The translations under genes were made by a program, and so were the position numbers. Of a DNA stretch of 19,195 nt, positions 7,901-13,772 are shown in pieces. Source of the stretch: JAZGDL01 sp036477795 (lineage in GTDB: Bacteria > Planctomycetota > Phycisphaerae > UBA1845); assembly GCA_036477795.1 (NCBI GenBank), contig JAZGDL010000042.1:1-19195 (forward strand), given 5' to 3'. Position 1 is the stretch's first letter. Each line of letters starts with the position of its first letter. A model generated the notes under the pieces. It had not been told where the DNA came from, did not search any database, and was given only the letters and a program-made list of their open reading frames with translations.

Positions 7901-8197
7901 CGACGCGTGGCAGGCGTGGTCAGCGGCGCCAACGGTCTGTCGGTCGGGGTCATCCTCGGCAACCTTCCGGGAAGTGAAGACTCCCCAGCCATCGCCATGA
8001 GCGGCCGTGTGTGGGCCCAGTGCGACACTTCCAACGGCCCCATCGATCCCGGCGATCTGCTAACAACCTCCGCCACGCCCGGCCAGGCGATGAAGGTCAC
8101 GGATTACACCAAGGCCCAAGGCGCCATCCTCGGCAAGGCCATGACGCATCTTAAGAGCGGTAAGGGCCTGGTGTTGGTCCTGGTCAGTCTTCAGTAG
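4967..8197 (+). CDS. Secreted fibrous adhesin-like protein with YadA-like and VGIGT repeats
   Basis: A 1076-residue exported protein. Residues 1-24 are a signal peptide (hydrophobic IGLIILAIVPLH, cleavage after AWA). An N-terminal beta domain (about 25-150) ends in RQELTPAPYAL, a phrase common in planctomycete secreted proteins. Residues about 173-421 hold some 14 units of the form TVGGGxxNTAxG, like the left-handed beta-roll of YadA head domains. Six NVGIGTxxPxxxLxI units follow at about 453, 519, 605, 702, 775 and 847, the pattern of phage tail-fibre and S74-type proteins. The C-terminal domain (about 940-1076, from ADLAEKF through GPIDPGDLLTT to GKGLVLVLVSLQ) resembles a conserved tail domain found after such repeats. 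No beta-barrel autotransporter anchor, PEP-CTERM signal or dockerin is visible, so surface attachment is unexplained. It is first of three co-directional genes. Role in adhesion or as a structural fibre is inferred from the repeats only. Confidence 0.85.
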   Translation: MGVKNSTRIGLIILAIVPLHTAWADGMGTAFTYQGELKDGGTPVNDTCDFQFSVWDAPDAGTQIGPTLIFDDAIAEGNSPAITLVDGRFTVRLDFGANSFVGQARWLNIAVCCPTGCGAVPGGLLPLAPRQELTPAPYALALPGLFTLQHPSSPNLIGGYSGNMVEPGAAASTIGGGGSAGSENRVLDSGGTVGGGSANTAGSDDGNPASAQLATVGGGLLNTSTQPFATVGGGQVNTASGINATIGGGQGNTAGGRSSTVAGGEINTAAGDYDTVGGGRSNVVSADYGTIAGGGEETPGEPFTGNRVFDNYGTVGGGGRNRAGSSDSDPETARFATVAGGNDNWATAFASTVGGGFQNRVTGTHAFVGGGNTNFAAGSNSVVGGGRSNSAAGTSATVPGGQNNIAGGDFSFAAGRLAHASHDGAFVWADNSAPGFRFTSTGPNQFLIRAAGGVGIGTTEPRAKLHIGGTPGVDGIRFPDDTLQTTAATGGGGSGDGHSLDAADGDPVNVVFVDNDGNVGIGTDTPNTKLTIDAGGSTVRMFNLGSSTGEVHISSPGGAPGIAGFANNGNRSDIRFTDSGMRLLTSSTSGIPGLGSGITIAEDGNVGIGNSDPEQKLDVAGHLKFSAENPRILGGTGVLPFSIYGNNNASDSLSWMEFWGDDPGGTRDGELALAGSKITFRHNSTDSTIGTVGMVLDQDGNVGIGDTTPDFPLSFPNTLGDKISLWGDSGDHFGLGIQSGTLQIHTKLSTERIVFGFGSSDSLTETMRIQGNGRVGIGTTNPTTDLDITSESTNFTGLQLKNTSTDQRYLMSVIGSGVANREGNFEIWATTTGENHNVFTATPEGQVGIGTTTPGAMLDIAVGNKRIHFRHEGDSQVASLNVTGSGNAVGVLRMRNALELWPNDAGTVAGTVDVRDESGVRTILMTGADGRISAKVLQITGADLAEKFPTSEPAQPGTVMEIDPANPGKLRVARGAYNRRVAGVVSGANGLSVGVILGNLPGSEDSPAIAMSGRVWAQCDTSNGPIDPGDLLTTSATPGQAMKVTDYTKAQGAILGKAMTHLKSGKGLVLVLVSLQ

Positions 8198-8280
8198 CGG
8201 GCCATGGAGCGAGGTCATCGTGACGCCTTAAGTCGCGAAGGCACGAGATTCTGTTCCAGCATTACGAAAAGGGCTGAGCA

Positions 8281-9978
8281 ATGACGATTCAAGGAATGCA
8301 AAGATCCGTGGCGGGTCCTCGGTGCTCCGCGCGAGGATGGTCGCCTTATCCCAACGGTCGCGGTTTGACTCCAAGACTTCACTTCATGACTAAGATCGCG
8401 CTTCACTCAGCGCTCCCCCTGCTGCTGCTTGGCGCCAATTCTTGGGGAGACGGACAAGTGGTAGCGAGGCCCGCCGGTCCGGCGCCTAATATAGAGTTTC
8501 CGCCCACACCGGTGCCGGTCAGTCGAGGAATTCCAGAGGCGTTTCAGGAGCGGCGCAATATCCATGTTCTCCCAGTGCTGGCCGTGGCGGAAATCCAAGC
8601 CGCCGACGCCGAGCTTCGCAAGAAGATCGGAAATATTTTCCCCGGCCCGGAACGTGTCGGTGTGGTGCGGTCGGTGGGCGCCAACCCGTTGTCGATCGCG
8701 CGCGGTTCCGCGCTCAAAAAGAAGACTCCGGACGGTGCGGATGTCTGGACGCTGGCCATCCGCTCACCGGGTGCGTTCGGCACGCGCCTGCATTTTAGCG
8801 GGTTTGACGTCGGGGCCGGGTCGGTGCTCGTTTACGCCGAAGGGGCAAGCGGGATCATCGCCCGCGGTCCGTACACGCGCAAAGGCCCGAATAAGAACGG
8901 GGAATTCTGGACGTCCTCCCTCCCCGGGGATACGGTGTTCATCGAGGTATCCGGAACAGACAATCCGATCTTCGAGATCAAGGAGATCGTTCACTTCGAC
9001 AAGCACCCCGGTGGAGTGGGTGCGGAAGAAGCGCAAGGGCTGCTACCCTGCCAGGCGGATGCCAACTGCTTTTCCACCGACACCGCGGGGCGTGACGCCA
9101 CGGGGCAGATGAATTACAACCTCGGTGCCGGCAGCTTTCTATGTTCCGGGACCGTCCTCAACGACGACGACCCCGAAACCTCTGTCCCGTACTTCTTGAC
9201 GGCGTTCCACTGCCTGAGCACGCAGGCGGCAGTTGACACGCTGGAGGTCGTTTGGCGCTGGGGAACCGATTCGTGTAACGGCGCCCTCCCCGACTTCTTT
9301 GCCCTACCGCGCACCGACGGCGGTACCCTGTTGGAGACGAATCCCACCAACACCGGCAACGACATGACCTTCATCAGATTGGACGGTGTCGCGGTCACGG
9401 ATCAGGCCGGGTCGACGAACGCGGCCCTCCCAAGCTCCGTGCAGGGCTACCACCATCCGGCGGGTAGCTGGAAGCGCGGGACCACCTCTACGAACAACAG
9501 AGTTGTGACTCCCTGCCTCAATACGCCGACCAGTAACTACCACTATGTCGTGGAAACCGTTGGCGTGACCGAGGGGGGGTCGAGCGGATCGGCCATCTTC
9601 GACGGGGGGAGCCGCGTGATGGGGCAGCTCTTGGGCGGGTGCTGCCCGCGCAGTCTGAACTGGCCAGGGAATCCTTGTTGCCTCGCGGCGTGTAGCAATC
9701 GAAACCTTACCAATGCTGTGTACGGCAGATTCGACGTCAGCTTTCCGTTCATCGATCCCTGGCTCGTACTCGGAGGGACCGTCCGCGTCGATGGGGGCTT
9801 TGTCGGGACGGAACTGGGTACGCCAGCCAATCCGTTTAATACCGTCAATGAGGCGAACAACCTTGCCTGGGACGGTGCCCGGATCAAAATCAAGGCCGGG
9901 TCGTATAACGAGACGTTGATCTTCTCCAAGGAGTTGCTGGTCCTGGCAGACGGCGGGACAGTCACGATCGGACAATAA
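8281..9978 (+). CDS. Secreted trypsin-fold serine protease, lysyl-endopeptidase-like
   Basis: A 565-residue S1-type protease. The catalytic triad is visible: His310 in LTAFHC, Asp361 in GNDMTFIRL and Ser435 in EGGSSGSAIF. The spacing, the GYHHPAG segment and the many cysteines resemble Achromobacter protease I (lysyl endopeptidase), which cleaves after lysine; the specificity here is unproven. Residues about 60-255 look like a propeptide-type region. The C-terminus (about 497-565, VRVDGGFVGTELGTPANPF onward) resembles the start of a parallel beta-helix domain and ends abruptly at a TAA, so it may be a truncated appendage. The start at 8281 has AAGGG at 7-nt spacing, but it puts 35 residues before the signal peptide, which begins at Met36 (MTKIALHSALPLLLL). 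An ATG at 8386 is the alternative and lacks a clear ribosome binding site. It lies 83 bp after the adhesin gene and 38 bp before the dockerin gene, a likely operon. Confidence 0.87.
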   Translation: MTIQGMQRSVAGPRCSARGWSPYPNGRGLTPRLHFMTKIALHSALPLLLLGANSWGDGQVVARPAGPAPNIEFPPTPVPVSRGIPEAFQERRNIHVLPVLAVAEIQAADAELRKKIGNIFPGPERVGVVRSVGANPLSIARGSALKKKTPDGADVWTLAIRSPGAFGTRLHFSGFDVGAGSVLVYAEGASGIIARGPYTRKGPNKNGEFWTSSLPGDTVFIEVSGTDNPIFEIKEIVHFDKHPGGVGAEEAQGLLPCQADANCFSTDTAGRDATGQMNYNLGAGSFLCSGTVLNDDDPETSVPYFLTAFHCLSTQAAVDTLEVVWRWGTDSCNGALPDFFALPRTDGGTLLETNPTNTGNDMTFIRLDGVAVTDQAGSTNAALPSSVQGYHHPAGSWKRGTTSTNNRVVTPCLNTPTSNYHYVVETVGVTEGGSSGSAIFDGGSRVMGQLLGGCCPRSLNWPGNPCCLAACSNRNLTNAVYGRFDVSFPFIDPWLVLGGTVRVDGGFVGTELGTPANPFNTVNEANNLAWDGARIKIKAGSYNETLIFSKELLVLADGGTVTIGQ

Positions 9979-10016
9979 CCCCCACCAAATAGTTGTATCG
10001 AAAGCCGAGGTGAACA

Positions 10017-10493
10017 ATGAAAAGCAAACGGCAAGCATATTCGCGTAAGCTGACGGGGATAGGGATTTTTTTATCATCGCTGTGTTTGGGGATGTTGGCC
10101 TTCGGACAGAGCCGGGACACAAATTCGCCGACAGCGGCGGGGCCACCGGACTACGACCTGACCTGGCACACCGTCGACGGCGGCGGGGGGACCAGCAGTG
10201 TTGGAACGTTCACGTTGACCGGCACGGTCGGGCAGCCGGACGCGGGCGTCATGTCCGGCGGAACTCTCACGCTCGCCGGGGGGGGTTGGGTGAGTCCCGG
10301 GACGTCTGTCGTTCAGGGCGATTGCAATTTCGACGGCGTGGTCGATCTGCTCGACTACGCGCAGTTCGCGCAATGCGTAACCGGGCCCAGCGGGCCGGTG
10401 GATCCGGCGTGCGCGTGCAACGATCTGGACGACGACGACGACGTTGACCTGCATGATTTCGGAATCTTGCAGACATTGCTTACGGGCAGCTGA
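10017..10493 (+). CDS. Small secreted protein with dockerin-type calcium-binding end
   Basis: A 158-residue exported protein with signal peptide (about 1-30, IGIFLSSLCLGMLAFG). Residues 46-91 form a short glycine-rich domain (YDLTWHTVDGGGGTSS to LTLAGGGW) that I recognise as recurrent in planctomycete secreted proteins; its function is unknown. Residues 101-158 contain two dockerin-like Ca-binding loops, GDCNFDGVVDLLDY (101-114) and NDLDDDDDVDLHDF (135-148), each followed by a short helix. In cellulosomes dockerins bind cohesins, but no cohesin is in the window. A good GAGGTG ribosome binding site lies 5 nt before the ATG. Third gene of the secreted cassette. Confidence 0.82.
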   Translation: MKSKRQAYSRKLTGIGIFLSSLCLGMLAFGQSRDTNSPTAAGPPDYDLTWHTVDGGGGTSSVGTFTLTGTVGQPDAGVMSGGTLTLAGGGWVSPGTSVVQGDCNFDGVVDLLDYAQFAQCVTGPSGPVDPACACNDLDDDDDVDLHDFGILQTLLTGS

Positions 10494-10620
10494 CGGAACG
10501 GCGTCCTTGGACCAGTTAAGGTGGTGCATTGGCGCAGTCCTGGATCTGAAGCCCCCAAACCAGGATGGGCATGAGCCACTGGCTAACCCCACGGTTCCCA
10601 CTTGACTATTGGAAGAGGGG

Positions 10621-10642
10621 AAAGGGGGCAGGCTACTTTTTG
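10621..10642. repeat. Degenerate single-arm copy of the REPIN-like element
   Basis: AAAGGGGGCAGGCTACTTTT and the next two bases match the left arm at 93-115 with one internal change (GTCAGG to GGCAGG). The bases after it (TTGACGTGCGGCG, then GAACCGGATGGAGACGG) also resemble the spacer of the 89-179 copy. A complementary right arm is not found downstream, so this is a decayed or incomplete copy. Confidence 0.65.
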
Positions 10643-10835
10643 TTGACGTGCGGCGTGTGAACCGGATGGAGACGGACGCCGAACCGGAGGCTATCCGCAG
10701 GTCGGTCAACCGCTCAGCACCGTTCGGCTCCAAGGCCTGCGATGCTGAAACCGCCGCCCCACGCCCCCTCCAATCCACACTCCGCCCAGGAGGAAGACCG
10801 CGGAAGAGCGAATCGACGCTCGTAGGGCGCCGCAC

Positions 10836-10871
10836 TGCCCGATATCGCTCCGAACGGCTATAATGCCGCGA
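10836..10871 (+). promoter_or_regulatory. Candidate sigma-70 promoter of the antiporter
   Basis: A perfect -10 hexamer TATAAT lies at 10859-10864. The -35 region at about 10836-10841 is a poor match to TTGACA and there is no extended -10 TG. Initiation near the A at 10871 would give a leader of about 38 nt to the TTG start codon. Confidence 0.5.
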
Positions 10872-10908
10872 CTTTTAGCGCGGGTTGGATCAGCCGGGGA
10901 GCGACATA

Positions 10909-11991
10909 TTGATCAGCCGCTGGTACTTTCAAGCCGACTTGCCCACCTGGGCGCTGTTCGTCGAGATCGCCTTGGCCGGGTTCGTGGTGATCCTTTCCGG
11001 TTCGCGGCTGACCCGCCTCGCCGATCAGGTCGCCACCCAATTCAATCTGGGCGGCGCATGGGTGGGGGCGCTGCTGCTGGCCACGGTAACGTCTTTGCCG
11101 GAGGTGGTGACGGGGTTGACGGCCACTTGGATCGGCCAAGTCGACATGGCCTTCGCCGCCATCTTCGGCAGTTGCAGCTTCAACATTGTCATCATCGTTC
11201 TGCTCAACGCCGTGATCGGCGGTGGGTCCATCCTCTATGGCGACAAACGCCGGGTCCACATTCTCAGCAGCTCCTTCGGTATCGTGCTCATTTCCATCGC
11301 CATGCTGGGCGTCTTGAGCGTCAGCAAGTTCGAATCAAATCTACGGCTGGCCCAGGCATTGGAATGGCTGGCGGTCGGCATGATCGCGGTGACCTACATA
11401 CTCTGCATGCGCATGGTCTACCGTACCGAGCTGGAAGTGAGCGCCGAGGGCGGCGACGTTGATCAGTTCCGACGTACGTCGGGATCCCCCGGCCTGTTGC
11501 CCAAGGTGGGGCTGATATCGCTGATATTGGTGGGATCCGCCTGGTGGCTGGCCAAGACGGGAGACGTCCTGGCGGACCACCACATCGAGTGGATCGGCCG
11601 GCCGCTGGGAGCCACCTTCGTCGGATTCCTGTTTCTGGCGCTGGCCACCTCTCTGCCGGAGATCGCCACCGGCCTGTCCGCCGTGAAGATCGGCAACCTG
11701 GATATGGCCTTGGGCAACATCTTCGGCAGCAACATGTTCAACATCTTCGTGATTCCGTTTATGAAAATCGCCTCGTTGCTGTCCGGAGACGCCTTGCTCA
11801 TGTCGGGCGACGATTTCCACGCCGACCGCAACATCATCGCCTGTGTGGTGCCCATCCTGCTGACCGGAGTAGTTATCGGGGCCATGAGCTATCGGAGCAG
11901 TCGACGAGTGCTCAAGCGTCTGGGCATCGATTCGGCGTTGCTCGCCCTGATCTACCTCGCGGGGATGGTATTGCTGCTAAGTTCTCCGTAA
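10909..11991 (+). CDS. CaCA-family sodium/calcium antiporter
   Basis: A 360-residue polytopic inner-membrane cation exchanger, near the usual length for bacterial YrbG-like members. It shows the family's internal duplication: alpha-1 repeat with TSLPEVVTG (61-69, Glu65) and GSCSFN (87-92), and alpha-2 repeat with TSLPEIATG (247-255, Glu251) and GSNMFN (273-278). The two glutamates are the expected ion-binding acids. A hydrophilic loop at about 172-198 links the halves. In alpha-1 the usual GSN asparagine is Cys89, whereas alpha-2 keeps Asn275; this could change ion selectivity. The start is TTG at 10909, preceded by GGGGAG at 7-nt spacing. A TTG at 10885 would add eight residues but lies upstream of that ribosome binding site. 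It has its own promoter, so co-regulation with the upstream secreted genes is not required, though Ca export would suit Ca-binding secreted proteins. Confidence 0.9.
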   Translation: MISRWYFQADLPTWALFVEIALAGFVVILSGSRLTRLADQVATQFNLGGAWVGALLLATVTSLPEVVTGLTATWIGQVDMAFAAIFGSCSFNIVIIVLLNAVIGGGSILYGDKRRVHILSSSFGIVLISIAMLGVLSVSKFESNLRLAQALEWLAVGMIAVTYILCMRMVYRTELEVSAEGGDVDQFRRTSGSPGLLPKVGLISLILVGSAWWLAKTGDVLADHHIEWIGRPLGATFVGFLFLALATSLPEIATGLSAVKIGNLDMALGNIFGSNMFNIFVIPFMKIASLLSGDALLMSGDDFHADRNIIACVVPILLTGVVIGAMSYRSSRRVLKRLGIDSALLALIYLAGMVLLLSSP

Positions 11992-12030
11992 ATAACCGTG
12001 CGCCAACGTGCAACTCCGATCAGAGCGTAG

Positions 12031-12047
12031 GGTCCGCCGTGCGGACC
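12031..12047. repeat. Short perfect hairpin downstream of the antiporter
   Basis: GGTCCGC (12031-12037) and GCGGACC (12041-12047) form a 7-bp stem with loop CGT, 40 bp after the antiporter stop in a convergent gap. It lacks a T-run. It looks like one of the dispersed palindromes of this genome; a role in ending or stabilising the two convergent transcripts is possible. Confidence 0.45.
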
Positions 12048-12060
12048 ATGGGTTGGCGGG

Positions 12061-12089
12061 CCCCGCGCTGGCGCTTGGGGCTCGGATAA
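12061..12089 (-). repeat. 29-bp 3'-end repeat, copy 1
   Basis: It matches 13719-13747 at 26 of 29 positions in the same orientation. It begins 1 nt downstream of the stop codon of the minus-strand gene at 12091. Read on the minus strand it starts TTATCCGAGCCCC. This copy keeps the CCCC/GGGG outer stem and the inner GC/GC pairs, but not the G-A pairs or GNRA loop of copy 2. Confidence 0.7.
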
Positions 12090-12090
12090 A

Positions 12091-13425
12091 CTATGGACAT
12101 CCCGGACCGGCGCCGGTGAATGAGTTGGCGAACTCGAAGTAATCATGAAGATCGACGTCGCCGTCGCCGTCGATGTCGGCGCAGATGCACAGCGGCCCGG
12201 CATCTTCGGAAGGTTGTGAGATGCAGCCCATGAACTGATCGTAGTCGTCCAGGTCCACGTCGCAGTCGCCATCCACGTCCTGGGATGGGTCACCGCAGGT
12301 CACCATGCAGGCGTCGGCTATTCCGTCCTGGTCCACATCCTCGCAGTCGGTGGCCGGCCCGGGCCAGCGGCTGTTGGGAATGACGTCGCAATCCGTTTCG
12401 ATCATCTCAAGACAAAAGCCGTTAGACTTGCAGCAGGCCCCCAACGGCTGGGGGCACTCGACGCCGGCGCAGGTGGTCTCGTTCCCTTGAAACGATCCGG
12501 CCAACTGGTCACATTGCTCAGGGGTCACGCCGTCGAGACATGACCCGTCGGGAAGGCAGCACGCCCCTGCGGGAAAACACTCGATAAGATCGCACCGTGT
12601 ACCCGGGCCTTGCGGGAATCCGGTGGCGCCGATGCAGATGCTGGACTGAAGATTCAAACAATCGTGCGGCGGGAAACAGCAAGCCTGCAAAGGTTCAGGG
12701 CACGTTATATCGTCGCAGACGCTGTCGGAGCCTTGAAACTCGCCGCCGGCGTCCGTGCATGCATCGGGTTCGACGTCGTCAACACAAACGCCGTCGGAGC
12801 GGCAGCACGCACCGGGCGGCACAGTGCAGTCAATCACCGCACGAAAGACCAGGTCGCCGGCGAGGACGAGACAGAAGTCCAGCCAACCTCCGGGGGTGGC
12901 GAAGAGCACGTTCTTCCCGGATTGGCAGCCGTCAATGTCGCGCACCACACTGCCCGTTATTGGATCTGTTGCCTCGCCGAACTCCAGCGTTAAGGAAAAC
13001 GTCTGATTCTCCAGGACCGGCACATTGAGCTCAGCCCCGAATTCGTCAACGGTGCGAAAAAGGTTCAGTCCGCCCGCTTGCAGAACCGGGCCTTCCAACT
13101 GCTGCATAACCGCACCGGGCACCGGGAATGCCCCTGCTTCGCGAATCCAGATGTTGTTGCCCAGGTGCGGCACACCGGGCAGGGCCGCCAACCACAGGAT
13201 TTGAACTTCGATGATCGCACCGTTACACGGTGAGGTGAGCCAGGCCCCGCCCTCCTCCCCGGTCACAAAGCCGCCGACAATGCCCACGTCGCCGAAGTCA
13301 GTCACCGAATCGTTTTGAACAACGACCTCCTGAGCCCAAGCGATAGGTACAGCGATCAGCCCCATCATCCAGGCCAAGGCGAAAACGACCAGCCAGTCCG
13401 ATCGCCGGGTATCGAATCGCGACAT
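12091..13425 (-). CDS. Secreted protein with four six-cysteine repeats and dockerin-like end
   Basis: A 444-residue exported protein. The signal peptide is residues 1-31 (WLVVFALAWMMGLIAVPIAWA, cleaved before Q32). Residues 32-200 are a beta-rich domain of unknown function. Residues 203-363 contain four tandem repeats of about 40 residues: GACCRSDGVC, QACCFPPHDC, GACCLPDGSC and GACCKSNGFC open the units, which have about six cysteines each and a conserved FQG in two. They are probably disulfide-bonded. VDQDGIADAC (364-373) is a TSP3-like Ca-binding stretch. The end (383-438) has two dockerin-like loops, DVDGDCDVDLDDY and DIDGDGDVDLHDY. No enzyme motif is present. The ATG is preceded by GGAGG at 8-nt spacing. 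It stands alone between the convergent antiporter and the TPR gene. Confidence 0.82.
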   Translation of the reverse strand: MSRFDTRRSDWLVVFALAWMMGLIAVPIAWAQEVVVQNDSVTDFGDVGIVGGFVTGEEGGAWLTSPCNGAIIEVQILWLAALPGVPHLGNNIWIREAGAFPVPGAVMQQLEGPVLQAGGLNLFRTVDEFGAELNVPVLENQTFSLTLEFGEATDPITGSVVRDIDGCQSGKNVLFATPGGWLDFCLVLAGDLVFRAVIDCTVPPGACCRSDGVCVDDVEPDACTDAGGEFQGSDSVCDDITCPEPLQACCFPPHDCLNLQSSICIGATGFPQGPGTRCDLIECFPAGACCLPDGSCLDGVTPEQCDQLAGSFQGNETTCAGVECPQPLGACCKSNGFCLEMIETDCDVIPNSRWPGPATDCEDVDQDGIADACMVTCGDPSQDVDGDCDVDLDDYDQFMGCISQPSEDAGPLCICADIDGDGDVDLHDYFEFANSFTGAGPGCP

Positions 13426-13441
13426 AGGTGAAGCCTCCGTC

Positions 13442-13467
13442 CGGGCGGCAATAAAAAACCCCGCCCG
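13442..13467 (-). promoter_or_regulatory. Leader stem-loop next to the ribosome binding site
   Basis: CGGGCGG and CCGCCCG (7 bp, perfect) enclose a 12-nt loop which, on the transcribed minus strand, reads GGTTTTTTATTG. The stem ends a few nucleotides before the GGAGG ribosome binding site of the cysteine-repeat/dockerin gene. It could affect ribosome access. The T-run is in the loop, not after the stem, so this is not a standard terminator. Confidence 0.4.
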
Positions 13468-13603
13468 ACGACTTATTCTTGCTGTTTAGGACGTGGCTTT
13501 CAACGGCCCGATGGAGGATTCCGGCCAAGGTGGAGCACCTGTCTGGCAATCTCTTGGTCGGGACGGTCCGATTCTCATCATTGTGCTGCATGTTCCGGGG
13601 TCG

Positions 13604-13621
13604 CGCGGGATGAATCCCGCG
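13604..13621. repeat. 18-bp near-perfect palindrome
   Basis: CGCGGGAT and ATCCCGCG (8-bp arms) are separated by GA. It lies in the leader or upstream region of the cysteine-repeat gene. It could be a protein-binding dyad or a dispersed repeat; nothing shows which. Confidence 0.45.
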
Positions 13622-13718
13622 GCTCGTCAATTGATGGGAAACGGACGGAAACGCTGGACCCTTATTAAAATCCCTTCTCGGTCCTCTCGCGTGCCCAGCA
13701 GGGATTCTCGGCACAGCA

Positions 13719-13747
13719 CCCCTCGCTTGCGCTCGGGGCTCGGATAA
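13719..13747 (-). repeat. 29-bp 3'-end repeat, copy 2, GNRA-capped hairpin
   Basis: It matches 12061-12089 at 26 of 29 positions and lies 25 nt downstream of the TPR gene's stop codon, in the transcribed orientation. The minus-strand RNA can fold as CCCC-GA-GC-GCAA-GC-GA-GGGG: a four-pair outer stem, tandem G-A mismatches, two GC pairs and a GCAA (GNRA) tetraloop. No T-run follows. It could be a 3'-end stabiliser or terminator accessory; this is inference from position and folding. Confidence 0.7.
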
Positions 13748-13772
13748 GCGTCGATGTGGTTGAGATACTATA

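Larger units (their letters stand above)
10494..10908. other. Intergenic region with repeat fragment and promoter
   Basis: This 415-bp stretch separates the secreted cassette from the antiporter. It holds the degenerate REPIN arm (10621-10642), a near-palindrome AGCCACTGGCT (10574-10584) and a TATAAT box (10859-10864). Open frames here on both strands look like chance GC-rich frames with no recognisable domain. No clear terminator for the cassette was found. Confidence 0.6.
13426..13772. other. Intergenic region with leader hairpin and two repeats
   Basis: This 347-bp gap lies between two minus-strand genes. It holds the leader stem-loop at 13442-13467, an 8-bp-arm palindrome at 13604-13621 and the 29-bp repeat at 13719-13747. 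The open frames across it are unsupported. A promoter for the 12091-13425 gene should lie here, but no convincing -35/-10 pair was found. Confidence 0.6.

Noticed and set aside
10426..10445. GAC-repeat tract in the dockerin gene
   Set aside because: It encodes the Asp-rich calcium loop; five GAC codons are expected there and need no special mechanism.
10074..10835. 253-codon minus-strand open frame
   Set aside because: It overlaps the dockerin gene and a repeat, has low-complexity Arg/Pro/Ser composition and no domain.
13298..13714. 138-codon minus-strand frame upstream of the cysteine-repeat gene
   Set aside because: It overlaps the true gene's signal peptide in another frame and crosses palindromes; no motif is present.
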